From NCBI GenBank assembly GCA_033964015.1, contig CM066912.1, forward strand, positions 8,520,371-8,584,370: a stretch of 64,000 bases of DNA. The letters run 5' to 3'. Of the stretch, positions 20,651-32,397 are shown piece by piece (within the stretch, counting starts at the first letter, position 1; every line of letters starts with the position of its first letter). Below the pieces are notes generated by a model, which ran no database searches, had not been told where the DNA came from, and saw only the letters and a list, made by a program, of their open reading frames with translations. Position numbers and translations under genes: made by a program. Source of the DNA: Scolanthus callimorphus (lineage: Eukaryota > Cnidaria > Anthozoa > Actiniaria > Edwardsiidae).

Positions 20651-23600
20651 TTTCCTCCAGTTTATCTTCGCTCACCTGGATTGAGTTTGGCAGGCGTGCT
20701 TGGACCTCTTCAAAGGCAATTGTTTTCCCTGCTGAATGCGCTGCGAGTTTGTGTTTTGTAAGGTTGTCAGAAGAAGTGAAACATTTATTACAATCTTTGC
20801 ATTGATATGGTTTGATTCCTGAATGTATTCGCTCGTGCCGTTTTAGATGACAAGCTTGAGCGAAACCTCTACCACATTCTGAACACGCATATGGTTTAAC
20901 TCCTGAATGCATATTCTCGTGTCTTGATAGACGAGTAGAAGTGAGAAAGGTTTTCTCACAAAGTTTACATTGGAATGGTTTTATTCCTAAATGTCTTCCT
21001 TCGTGAGCTTTCAAACCATTAGGTGCGCTAAAACATTTTCCACACTGTCCACACTTGTGAATTTTTTCCACACTTTGTTTTCGCTTTGTTTTTGCTTGAC
21101 GGACGGTATTTCTTTTCTCTGCTGAATGCACTGTGCGTTTGTGTTTAGTGAGTTCACCAGAACAAGTGAAACATTTATTACAATCTCCACATTGATATGG
21201 TTTGATGCCCGAATGTATTCGCTCGTGAATTCGTAGATGACAAGCTTGAGTGAAACACCTATCACATTCTGAACATGCATATGGCTTAACCCCTGAATGA
21301 GCTTTCTGGTGTCTTGATAGATGACTAGAAGTGAGAAAGGATTTCTCACAAAGTATACAACTGAATGGTTTTATTCCTGAATGTCTTGCTTCGTGAGCTT
21401 TTAATCTACTCGGTGCGCTAAAACGTTTTCCGCACTGCCCACATTCGTGGTTTCTTTCCACACTTTGTGTTTGCTTAGGGGGTTGGTGATAAGTAGACGT
21501 GGTCGGACACTCTTCAAATGCATTTCTTTTCTCTGCTGAATGCATGTTGCGTTTGTGTTTAGTGAGTTCGCCAGAACAAGTGAAACATTTATTACAATCT
21601 CCACATTGATATGGTTTGAAACCCGAATGTGTTCGCTCGTGAATTCTTCGATGACAAGCTTGAGAGAAACGCCTACCACATTCTGAGCATGCATATGGCT
21701 TAACTCCTGCATGTGTTTGCTCATGTCTTGATAAGGAACTAGCAGTAAAGAAGGATTTATCACATACGTTACATTTGTGTGGCCTTATTCCTGAGTGCCT
21801 TGCTTTGTGCACTTTCAATCCAGTCCTCGAACTAAATTTTTTCCCACAAACCTGACACATGTAAGGTTTTTCCCCCGTGTGAATTCGCTGATGAATACTA
21901 ATACAGCTTGGAGAACTCAAGGATTTGTCACAATCCTTAAGGTCCACGTCGTTCTGATGACAAGAACAGCTAAATGATTTACACATTTCACACTTCAGGG
22001 GAGGATTTACAAGGTCATACTCTTCTAGAGACGTAGCTGCAAACAAGACGCTTGCACACTTTTCAGATTGAGGTTCGCCGTCATCAACACGGCCTTGCAT
22101 TGTACTCGTAGCATTGTGGTTGGACGTATCAGCTGGTGACCTAACACACGCATGTTTACCAATGCTTTTCTGCACTTCATCTAGTATTTCCATAAAGTCG
22201 ATATTGTCTTCTTCCTTCTCCTGCTTGATTATACTGCCAAGCTCAGCACTTGCGTTCACGCAGTTTTTTACATTTGACTCAATTCCCGATCTCGGGTGAT
22301 TTGGAAGCGTGAGAGACATAGTTATATTAGGTATATTTCCTTCCTGAAGTGCAAACAGAGAGTAGGATATTAGATCCAATATCAAGAATCTTAACTAAGT
22401 TTGAAAATTCAAATAAAAACCAGTTTAAAACGTTTAGATATTCGAAAACTAAGGCAAAGAATCCTTAAGGCCATGTTACACGAGGCAAATTTTCAAATTT
22501 CCTCCAGCAAATACAGTAAATGTATGGAAAAATCTCCCGAGAAAGGGGGGGCCTGGTAAATCCCCTCCGTTGCAAATATATTCCATGAACTGCCTCGTCC
22601 CTAGGCGTCTCTATTTGGTAGAAACAGAGAGAAAAGCCTCTTGCGAGTGTTCTGGTAGCGAGCGCACAATGCATCTTGGGAACGTTTCGTTTTCGCAATG
22701 CATCATGGGAAGGCTCACCAATGATGCCTTTCCACATCATGGGTGAGCTCATCATGGGTGCATCATGGGTGAGCTCATCATGGGTGAGCTCATCATGGGT
22801 GCATCATGGGTGAGCTCATCAGGGGTGCATCATGGGTGAGCTCATCATGGGTGCATCATGGGTGAGCTCATCATGGGTGCATCATGGGTGAGCTCATCAT
22901 GGGTGAGCTCATCATGGGTGCATCATGGGTGAGCTCATCATGGGTGCATCATGGGTGAGCTCATCATGGGTGAGCTCATCATGGGTGCATCATGGGTGAG
23001 GTCATCATGGGTGAGCTCATCATGGGTGCATCATGGGTGAGCTCATCATGGGTGCATCATGGGTGAGCTCATCATGGGTGAGCTCATCATGGGTGAGCTC
23101 ATCATGGGTGCATCATGGGTGAGCTCATCATGGGTGCATCATGGGTGAGCTCATCATGGGTGAGCTCATCATGGGTGAGCTCATCATGGGTGAGCTCATC
23201 ATGGGTGCATCATGGGTGAGCTCATCATGGGTGCATCATGGGTGAGCTCATCATGGGTGCATCATGGGTGAGCTCATCATGGGTGAGCTCATCATGGGTG
23301 AGCTCATCATGGGTGCATCATGGGTGAGCTCATCATGGGTGAGCTCATCATGGGTGAGCTCATCATGGGTGCATCATGGGTGAGCTCATCATGGGTGCAT
23401 CATGGGTGAGCTCATCATGGGTGAGCTCATCATGGGTGAGCTCATCATGGGTGCATCATGGGTGAGCTCATCATGGGTGCATCATGGGTGAGCTCATCAT
23501 GGGTGAGCTCATCATGGGTGCATCATGGGTGAGCTCATCATGGGTGCATCATGGGTGAGCTCATCATGGGTGAGCTCATCATGGGTGCATCATGGGTGAG

Positions 23601-26600
23601 CTCATCATGGGTGCATCATGGGTGAGCTCATCATGGGTGAGCTCATCATGGGTGAGCTCATCATGGGTGCATCATGGGTGAGCTCATCATGGGTGCATCA
23701 TGGGTGAGCTCATCATGGGTGAGCTCATCATGGGTGAGCTCATCATGGGTGCATCATGGGTGAGCTCATCATGGGTGCATCATGGGTGAGCTCATCATGG
23801 GTGAGCTCATCATGGGTGCATCATGGGTGAGCTCATTATGGGTGGATCATGGGTGAGCTCATCATGGGTGCATCATGGGTGAGCTCATCATGGGTGAGCT
23901 CATCATGGGTGCATCATGGGTGAGCTCATCATGGGTGAGCTCATCATGGGTGAGCTCATCATGGGTGCATCATGGTTGAGCTCATCATGGGTGCATCATG
24001 GGTGAGCTCATCATGGGTGAGCTCATCATGGGTGAGCTCATCATGGGTGCATCATGGGTGAGCTCATCATGGGTGCATCATGGGTGAGCTCATCATGGGT
24101 GCATCATGGGTGAGCTCATCATGGGTGCATCATGGGTGAGCTCATCATGGGTGCATCATGGGTGAGCTCATCATGGGTGAGCTCATCATGGGTGCATCAT
24201 GGGTGAGCTCATCATGGGTGCATCATGGGTGAGCTCATCATGGGTGAGCTCATCATGGGTGAGCTCATCATGGGTGCATCATGGGTGCATCATGGGTGAG
24301 CTCATCATGAGTGAGCTCATCATGGGTGCATCCTGGGTGAGCTCATCATGGGTGCATCATGGGTGAGCTCCCAGTCGCTCTCGCCTCAAAAATGACTAGA
24401 ACGCGCCTGGGTACGAGGCAGTTCCATGAATATATAAATTAGATAAATTAGATTTGACTTCTACTTTTCAACACTGCAAGCAAAATCGCTGCATGTGTCA
24501 TGTTTCTGCAACTCATGAGGCAATGTCTTCTTATTATTAGCCAATCAGTGCACACCATTCATGTTTTACTTCGATAAGCTGCTTTACTTTATAATTTTGT
24601 TATGGGCGTATTAGCCTAGTTGGGGTTTAAATTTCGTGTTCAGTGCGCATTGCATGCCATTTTAGCCCAAATCTTTTGTTTAACTTCTCTTTGTTCTTGT
24701 TAAGGTCTCTGTAAACCCGTGACGGGTTTCTTGAGAAAAAAATTCTCGTTGCGTCACAATTTATGTTATGATAATCAGCTACATGTCATTTTAAAGCTAA
24801 AATATTGCTCTATCTTATGAAGTTGTTTAGTTTATCGAAGTTTAATTTTTCTTTTATTTTTAAGACCCCGAACTAAAAACTACCTTGTTTACTTGAGAAG
24901 CTCCAGACCACCAGCGGTTTGTTGCACAATTTCACTCTTTGTCAGATTTTAATCTTGGAGAAATGAACTGCAAAACCATGTCAGCGATTTTCGATATTTT
25001 GCACATTTATGAAAATATTAGGTCGCGAAGTTAAAAGTCGCATTTTTACAGTTTGTAGCCGCAAAATTTATCATAAAATTTTTTTCAAGTAAAAAATAAA
25101 AATTCCCTCGCACGGTTTTTTAGTTGTGAGCATTTTCTAACGACACAGAAAATTTGAGGCCAATATCTTAATTCGTGCGGGGTCAGGAGCTTCGCGAACA
25201 TGAAAATTTGACCTAAAATACAGTGCTTGAAAAAGTGTGTAAAGTTAATTAAATTACTGAAAATGAGTGGCGGGCAATACAAAAGATTGGGCAATGGAAG
25301 CCTAGGAAAACAGTTGACGCATCATTTGAGGTTTTAGAAATATACTTTAGGACTGTATCAAATTAATTTCGAGGAAAAGGTAATTTTTACATTTTTACCT
25401 TTCACAAGACCTTAAGGTTACTGAGAACCTTCGCGCACATGTTCAAAAAAAAATCATACACGTCCTTAGTTGAACCAAAACATATCAACCTATATATCGT
25501 TGGAAAGCTTATAGAATGGACTAGCGGGCTATGGCAAAAAGAAATATTTTTTTATAATTAGAAATTTTTTAAAGGTTTTATTAAACATTCGGGTGTATGA
25601 TTTTCAAGAGATAACGCTGTCAAACTGCTCGACCTTGACTCCCAAGTAACACATTGTGTTAATCCCTAAAGGTGTTTCTCAAAAACTGTGTCTGCGTTTT
25701 TTTAAATTTTGCTTTGTTCAAAAGTTATCGAACTTTTAAATTTCGGAGGTCAAATTTTGTAGATTTTTCACGCTCTAAAAATTTTAAAAATTCATAACTT
25801 TTGAACTAACCAAAATTTAAAAAATCGCAGACACAGTTTTTGAGAAACACATTTAAGGATTAAAACAATATGTTACTTGGGAGTCATGGTCCAGCAGTTC
25901 GACAGCGTTAGCTCGTGAAAATAGCACACCAAAATATTTAATCACTGCTTTAAAAAAATTCCAGGTATCAATAAGTGATTTCTTTTTGCTGTAGCCCGCT
26001 AGTCCATTCTATAAGCTTTCTAACGATATATAGGTTGACATATTTTGGTTAAACTAAGGACGTGTATGATTCTTTTTTCAAACAACGTGCGCGAAGGTTC
26101 TCAGTAACCTTAAGACAGATTGTTTTTAGTGATTCGACCAATGCATGGCCAAAAAGCGGGTTCCTAGAAAGTACAAAACCTATTGGCTTTATTTTAGCAT
26201 CTTTTGAAATGTTTGCATGCAAGAAGTAACTCCTGTTAGTTCCATCAAGAAATCTTGAAGGAAACGTCCTATGAAAATACATTTTGAAGTTTAAATACAA
26301 AGGTATAGAGATTTGGAAGGAATTATTGTGCTTGACATGGAGTTTTCCTATTATTGTCCTCCAGGTGGTAAACTTTGAAATTTTATTTCTCCGCTTTCTG
26401 TGCAAATTTCATGGCAGAATTAACCTGTTATTCCTTAATGCAGTTCTTCCAAAGCGAACCAAAATCAAGGCAAAGGGGTTCTAAAGTTTTGAGCAACTGG
26501 ATTTTTGACCACTTTTTGACCAAATTGCTCAAAATCCTGGTAAAATCTCTCTTAAACAAAGCCTGGCGTACATGTAACCAATCGATGAAATCAATAATCG

Positions 26601-28335
26601 ATAAAAATCGATATCAATTAATCGATTGATATTGAAAATCTATGATCAATCGATGTTGGTTCTCTGTGTGAACCTTATTGATTGATATTGGAAATCAATA
26701 TCAATCGATGAATAGCTGTATATCGTTTGAAATCGATTCCCCTTTTCTGTCGTGGTATCATTTCACAGCTACAATGTAAATAATCAAGTTCACTTCATCA
26801 GTGTTAGCAGCCAGTCACTGGCTATAGACTGCTTGCAGCACTTTGCTCAGTGAACATTTATAAATCGAAGGAAATGTTCTTGGCCCACGGCCCGTTTCCC
26901 CGTGGCAAGTCCCTCCCTTTCCTGAGTAACTCGACACTGTAAACGAATACCAAATTGCGCCACAGGAAAAAACATTTGCCTTGATTTACAAACGTTCACC
27001 GAAGAGGGGCTGCAAGTAGTCTACTATTGCGAAACGCAGACAAAATCAACTGCAGAACTTTCTGTTCCAGTGGGATAATATAAAATGTCAATTAAGTGAC
27101 TTATCCATTGAATCGATCACCATTGATTACAATCGATCAACCCTATTTGTGTGACCTATCGATTGATTATTGATTGATCAATAACAATCAATACCAATTA
27201 AGTGATTATATTCATTGATATCGATTGATCAATTGGTTTTCCAATGATCAATTTTTGTCGATTGGTTATGGCGGGACAAAAGAAATCAGGAAAATTGGAC
27301 TATAATAGCATGCACACTAAACACAAAATTTCAACTCCAACTAGGCTTATTGCATGTTGGAAAAAATGTTGCGAGCGTGTGAAATCCTGTGGCAACTCGC
27401 AATTGCTTAAATACAATCAAATGCAAAATGTTGGAACACTCTCCCTTTAATGTTGCTCAAAAATGTGTCCAGTGTTATTTCCCGCTCAACATTAGGAGGA
27501 AAAGTAAGGACTACGTAATTGTAGGTATTCCAACTTCTCGTGCATAAACCAACTTTTGGTTTAGGCTTTGCGAAGGAGAGGCTACTTTTTATCTCCCTGC
27601 ATTTTCTTTTACTTTTAATGTTTTCTTGTGTTCTTCAACTACGCAAAGGTAGCCTCTGCACACAAATGACACTTCTCTGTCGCGCATGTGTGAGAAAATG
27701 GCGTGAGCTTGGAGAAACTGGTCAATCAAGTTTGTGCACTAGCAAGAAAATAGACAATTTATCTGCTCTACAACTTACACTAAATCACTTTTTGTGGCCT
27801 TTAGATGGCTCGTTTACTAAATTTAAGGCTCTTAAACATTGCTCCGATACTCATTCTAAAGTTTGCCTTTGTCAATTCGCTGGGTATCGTTTTATTTTCT
27901 ATAAAAATTAGAGCAAAATGTTCAAAGCAAAAACACTGACGCCATTCTTGTAAAAGCAGCCAAACCAGTCAAGTAAGTCCACGATCCTGGACGAGGTTGT
28001 GACATTTGTGTGCAGAGGCCACTTCAAGAAGTGGCCTCTGCTAGGAGGGAATGTTGTCTGACAGAAAAAAAAAATAATTAGAGCAAAAACACTGACGCCA
28101 TTCTTGTACCGTTGTCTGACAGAGTGCGACCGCGAGTCGAAGTTTTGGCAAGAAACATCTCGACACGGACTAAGCTAGCAGTCACCATGCAGCGATACTT
28201 TTACAGTTGAAACAGCGAAGGCAAATTGTGCATTAAAGTACACGAGTACTTTAATATTGTAGAAAGTTCTTAGTAAATACTCACAGTTATTTCAGCGTTC
28301 TCTTCACTTTCAATGTCGGCCATCTTGGATGCCAT
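20616..28335 (-). CDS. C2H2 zinc-finger protein, two-exon model
   Basis: Exon 2 (22343..20616) follows an acceptor TTTGCACTTCAG|GAAGG. The proposed exon 1 (28335..28285) encodes MASKMADIESEENAEIT before GTGAGT; both junctions are phase 0, giving about 592 aa. If exon 1 belongs elsewhere, translation may start at 22319. The acidic N-terminus (exon 2 res 1-140) has no KRAB or SCAN domain. One degenerate finger (ending SIHQRIH, with TGEKPY linker) is followed by 12 intact C2H2 fingers in three modules of four; each fourth finger (YQCGDCNKCFTCSGELTKHK) is followed by a 20-40 residue spacer starting HSAEK. Linkers read HSGIKPY or HSGVKPY. It is likely a nuclear DNA-binding protein; its target is unknown. 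The last 10 residues come from a frameshift into a decayed fourth module. The 5.9-kb intron is full of repeats. Confidence 0.85.
22590..24421. mobile_element. Mutator-type element carrying a minisatellite
   Basis: The left end CTGCCTCGTCCCTAGGCG pairs with the right end CGCCTGGGTACGAGGCAG with small differences. TTCCATGAA is duplicated on both sides (22581..22589 and 24422..24430). The 9-bp duplication fits Mutator-like transposition. The interior is a 1.6-kb tandem array plus about 150 bp of unique DNA. It lies about 250 bp from exon 2, within the proposed intron of the zinc-finger gene. Confidence 0.8.
22736..24370 (+). repeat. Minisatellite of 15-mer and 11-mer units
   Basis: About 120 units alternate irregularly between GAGCTCATCATGGGT (15 nt) and GCATCATGGGT (11 nt). 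The 11-mer almost never follows itself (one case near 24280), while the 15-mer occurs in runs of one to four. A few single-base variants occur (for example near 22822, 22999, 23836, 24309). The core GCATCATGGG also occurs once in the unique flank at 22700..22709, a likely seed. Confidence 0.95.
25416..26117. mobile_element. 700-bp foldback element with about 340-bp arms
   Basis: The left arm starts CTTAAGGTTACTGAGAACCT and the right arm ends in its complement. Inner blocks (TATATATCGTTGG..AAGCTTAT, GACTCCCAAGTAACA, GTGTCTGCG) appear in mirrored order to the centre near 25760. Differences between arms indicate age. No target duplication was resolved. It lies within the zinc-finger gene intron. 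Confidence 0.8.
26574..27267. mobile_element. Element with ATCGAT-rich termini
   Basis: It is bounded by TAACCAATCGA and TCGATTGGTTA. About 160 bp at each end is packed with ATCGAT/ATCGATT variants, and the middle (26760..27090) is ordinary. ATCGAT is self-complementary, so the ends are inverted subterminal arrays. The sequence codes for nothing I can identify. Confidence 0.6.
27563..28060. repeat. CACACAAATGTCA-family repeat
   Basis: It contains GGCTACTTTTTATCTCCCTG near its left end and GGCCACTTCAAGAAGTGGCC (28017..28036), with ACACAAATG in both orientations. The ORF 27540..27911 lies over this repeat and is also seen broken at about 13380..13500, so I do not call it a gene. Confidence 0.6.
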
Positions 28336-28429
28336 GGGGTACTCCGCTGACCGTTATAACAACCTGCTCGCGCAGGTAATTTTCGCTAGACAAAATGGCG
28401 GACGAAGTCAACTAAGAAAAATATATATA

Positions 28430-28560
28430 ATGAAAGGTCGACAAACAGCTTAAACGATGATTATTTAATAACGATATTTCAATCGGCCATTACCGATCTT
28501 CTTCAGGTTTTGAATGGAGATATTTACATTGCATGCTGGATATAAATAAAATAACGGTCA
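28430..28560 (-). ncRNA. Penelope-like 3' tail with hammerhead-like motif
   Basis: On the minus strand the core CTGAAGA (about 28506) is followed by a stem II ATCGG/CCGAT, GAAA, a stem III ATA-TCGT-TAT, then T, the expected cleavage position, at about 28461. All conserved blocks are present and stem III closes, better than the copy at 15853..15890. No coding part of the element is nearby. Confidence 0.55.
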
Positions 28561-28827
28561 CATTTTTAAAAAAAAGAAAAAATACATATGATATGGTGCT
28601 TGAGAAGTGACAGATAAAAGATAAAATAATATGAAACAAAAATAAGGATTAAAACTAAAACAGAGCGCCAATCCGCGCAAAAAAGGTAAACCCTTACTTA
28701 AAAGTTCAATAGTTCTTGAGTACGTACGTGCTTGACCTTGTCCTCCTATAATGTTTCCTCATCATTAGTCTCTTTATTTTCAGTGGTAGTGACATATCTC
28801 GAAAGCCATGCGGACGCGCTACTATGG

Positions 28828-29256
28828 CCCGGGGGGGGGGGGGGGGGGGACTCCCATATTTTCAGACGGGGGTGCTCGTCCTATCCCTTAGGGTATAAAA
28901 TTGACAGACGTGCTAATTCTTAGGGGTGTTTAAAATCAGCCCTATCCCTTAGGGGAGTCTCAGACCAATCCTTGCCCAGAAATATATTGGTACTGACACC
29001 AGAACCGATATTTACAAAGGAAACTTGGTTGAAAACCCTAAAAGACCTAAAATTCGCTTTTATTTGTTTTGACCTGCCAAATTTGCTATCTCTAAGGGGT
29101 AAATTCGGCGGTCGCCACGCCAAATTTGCTTTCTTTTAGGGGTAAATTTGTTGTTTGCCACACCCATTTTGCTATCCCTTAGCCGTCAAAATCAATTTTC
29201 CCGACGAGCACCCCCGTCTAAAATATTGGGAGTCCCCCCCCCCCCCCCCCCCCGGG
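28828..29256. mobile_element. Poly-G-terminated MITE with 8-bp TSD (hAT-like)
   Basis: The left end is CCC plus a run of about 19 G, then ACTCCCA. The right end is TGGGAGT, a run of about 20 C, then GGG. TACTATGG is duplicated (28820..28827 and 29257..29264), and 8-bp duplications are typical of hAT elements. The interior carries GTGCTCGTC and AGGGGTAAATT motifs shared with the GTACC family. Confidence 0.8.
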
Positions 29257-30339
29257 TACTATGGTCACTACTTCCCTCCGGGACTTCCCTTCTAGCAGTA
29301 GCCTGCCCGCCTCTCTTTGTTTCTGGTGGAGTTTGTTTTCTTTAGGCGCGCGGCGGACGAGCACCCTCTACACATGTGGCAAAGCGCGCGCACGTTGTTT
29401 TGAGGCTTGTTTTTTGGTAGAAGCTTTTTGAGAGCTTTCGTGTACATGAGAGTCCACGGGAACCCCAACAAAACGAGAGTGTGCGCAGGAATCGCATACA
29501 AACGTACGCGCGCAAGTCACAAGGCAAGCCGATATTTCCGGCTCTACACCAGAAACAACGAGAGCCTGCGGGGGAGGCTATGCTAGCAGAGATCACTTCT
29601 TGAAGTGGCCTCTGCACACAAATGTCACAACCTCGTCCAGGATCGTGGACGTACTTGACCGGTTTACGAACCGGTTGAAAAACCAGGTTTCGGGTGGCGT
29701 GAGTCTGACGGGGAAGTGGCGCCTTGAAGTCACGGAAGTTTCTTGTGAACCAAGTTCGGGTCATTTCCCGGTCCAAGGTCATGTAAGTTAAGGGTAAATA
29801 TGTATTTTGGTCGTAAACTTTTTCTTGTCTAAAACGTTATTTTAATGTTTTTCGGGCTTTATTTTCGGTGATTTCTGTCTTGTTTTCACTACGAGTGAAA
29901 ATGGAGTGTGTACAATTCCTAGAACTAAAACTAACCTGGTTTGCAAAACATTTCTACTTTTGCAAATTTTGAAACGTTATTTGCCACGTCTGGAAAGTTA
30001 CTTCAATGTCTTTTGGACTTTAGTTTCGGTGTTTTCTGGCTTGCTTTTTACTCGAGTACGAGTACAATTGCGCGTGTGCATTCCTAAATCCTAGAACTAA
30101 GCTTCTAATAAACCTGCTTGCAAAACTACATTAAAATTAACTAAAAGTGCTTTTCTGCAACTAACCGCTGCATTGTCAATTTTAATTTGCAGTTTGACAC
30201 GTTTCAATTTTTTATATTTGACTCTCATTCGTTCGGGATTTACGGATTTCTATCCATCTTTCCCCCCTCTCTTTCAGTCTCTCAACTCGGACTTTTGTGG
30301 AAAAATCTGGAAAAATCGCACGACATGGATAATGATGCC

Positions 30340-30665
30340 GTAGTCCGAGGGGTGGGAGGATGGGCTCTCCTATTTTTGGGCGCGGGGGTTGCTCTTCGTA
30401 GCTTCTTAGGGCCGTCAACTAAAAATCAGGCCTCAGGCCTCTGTCTTTTTGGGGGGTAAAATTGAAAACTGGAAATTTAGTCCCAGATAGGCACTTTAGG
30501 GTCCGTTTTAGCAAACCAAGGAACAATGGTTTTATCAATCAGACTTGTTGTTTACCCTTTTGGGGTCAAATCAACTAAGGGACGCCCTTTTTGGTACCTT
30601 TAGGGGCAAAATCGAAAGTTCCCGACGAGCACCCGCGCCCGAAAAAATAGGGGAGACCCCCTGGA
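30340..30665. repeat. GTACC-family MITE
   Basis: CTCTCCTATTTTTGGGCGCG (30366..) is mirrored by CGCGCCCGAAAAAATAGGGG (30634..). The interior holds GGTACCTTTAGGGGCAAAAT and GACGAGCACC. The 29265..30339 interval before it shows a GGCCACTTC repeat piece (29585..29660) and nothing else I can name. Confidence 0.65.
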
Positions 30666-31012
30666 GACGTGGGGAAGTGTGTAAAGTCCTATGTGATCTG
30701 TCAACTTTCCCACAAATCGACAAACTTCTAATAATACTGATAAAAGACTGAGCCAAGCGAGCTTGTGTACAGAAGACCCGGAAACAAGTGGCGGTTCCCC
30801 GTCAAGACTGCGCCACCAAGTCTGCTATTTTTTCCCTACCCCCTACCCCCAACTTCTGTACTTGACAAACCACGTGATAGAAAACATAGCAGCCACAAGT
30901 ATCTTTGCTTTATTTGTCTTTCCTGAAAGAAATGGTCGGTTTCTTCTTTCAGTTTGTTTGAAAAGTCCTTCCTCATTTCAGATTTTGTAGTTAAAGCTCG
31001 ATAATCTTCTTA

Positions 31013-31248
31013 GTGGGGAAATAAAGACACAGCAAAATGTGAAGGTGCCAAGAGAAAACTTGGAGAGCTGGAAAAACAGTGTTCAATTTTTTCGCCGTTC
31101 AGCTCGCCGAATGAAAGGAGTGGAGATACATCAGAAAACGAGCCGCTACGCTTGGATTTGAATGTTTACTCGACAAAGCACTGTTTACAAAGAAATCTAC
31201 ACTACTTGCAATTGTACTACAAGGAGGGAACAATATCTTGGAAATGAA
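31013..31248 (+). other. Possible exon or gene remnant, unrecognised
   Basis: A 78-codon open stretch contains AKRKLGELEKQCSIF, acidic SGDTSENEPLRLDLN and LHYLQLYYKEG before TGA. A plausible acceptor (CTCATTTCAG) lies just upstream at about 30980. No family is recognised and no partner exon was found; it may be a relic. Confidence 0.25.
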
Positions 31249-31708
31249 AATTGTTGATGGAATGATTCTCATGCCGCCAAAGGAAGGGATCGCTCACAAA
31301 AGCAAGGTATTTCTAAACTGCTGTTCTCCTTCTTCAGTCTTCGTCGTTTTCTTGAGAAATCGGTAGACCATTATATCTTTCATAAAGTTATAGTTAAGTT
31401 ATAGCTTTCATAAAGTTATAGTTAAGTTATCGAAAAAGATTTTTTTAGTAAACCTCAAAAACAATACATTTTTCTGGATAGCAAGTTTAAGTTAACTAAG
31501 CTTAAAGTATTTTCGTTTTTTTGTCAGTTTGACTCATTCAGCACTCACAAACTCACCTCAAACAAACAGGGACAGGAATTTTATTTTAGAAAGTTAATAA
31601 TTTTTGTTAAGACCTGTTAACTAAAAGTCATTTCTCTTTTCAAAGTTTCTTGCTTGTTTCAATCGTCGGAACAATTTTACGCAGTTTTTGCGTACGATAC
31701 CACATCTA

Positions 31709-32397
31709 GGGACTGTTCGTTAATTACGTCGCAGGGGGGGCTGGTGGTTTTTTCTGCTCGTAGGTTTTGTGAAAACTTACCCCCGTACAAAAAAAGTAGT
31801 TTCAATTTGTACCCCCTTCGAAAAACGGCTATTTGAAATTTTAAATAAATAAATAAATAATAAATTGCTTATATAGCGCTTTTATCATCGCTCAAAGCGC
31901 TTTACATTAACGGATAACTCATCCTATAAGAACCAGCTTTATAAACATGAGTGTGTGTTAGTATTGTGAGTTCTGTGACACTGAGGTTGGGCAACTTCCG
32001 ACGGTCCTATTTTACCCCCCTCCCCCTGCGCGCTAATTGACTAAGCTACAATGTAAGCATCAAAATGGCGTCTAAACTAAGTACGATTGTTGAAGAGGAT
32101 GTACCGGTAGAACAAGCTCTAACTGACAAGAAAAGAGAGGAGAAGTTCGACAGAAACCTTTAGTAGGAAAGCTTTAGTTGGCTTAGGACACTCCGGATTT
32201 ATACAGTGCTCTGCGTTTCTCGCAATTGCACTCAATCTCAGTCCTAGTCTGTTGAAAATTTGCATGACACTGAAATGCACCCCCCAAAAGTTTCGCGTGT
32301 TCTAAAAATTTACCCCCAAATTTTTCAACGTTCTGCAAAATTTACCCCCCCTATAAAACCACCAGCCCCCTCTGCGACGTAATTAACGAACAGTCCC
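31709..32397. mobile_element. 689-bp TIR element, CTA/TTA flanks
   Basis: TIRs start GGGACTGTTCGTTAATTACG and are near-perfect over about 45 nt. Flanks are CTA (31706..31708) and TTA (32398..32400), one mismatch from a 3-bp duplication. The TIR start resembles the element at 1516..1935. A hairpin tail CAAAGCGCTTTACA (about 31893..31906) lies inside. A 32-codon ORF (32065..32163, MASKLSTIVEEDVPVEQAL and on) is present; no family is recognised. Confidence 0.75.

Noticed and set aside
21011..21763. Two ORFs of 112 and 120 aa within the zinc-finger exon
   Set aside because: Alternative-frame shadows of the repeated finger modules, similar to each other only because the modules are.
22736..24370. 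CRISPR-like regular repeat array
   Set aside because: Units are contiguous with no unique spacers, and the genome is eukaryotic; it is a minisatellite.
29342..29782. 146-aa minus-strand ORF
   Set aside because: It crosses a known repeat (GGCCACTTC hairpin), has skewed composition and no recognisable motif.
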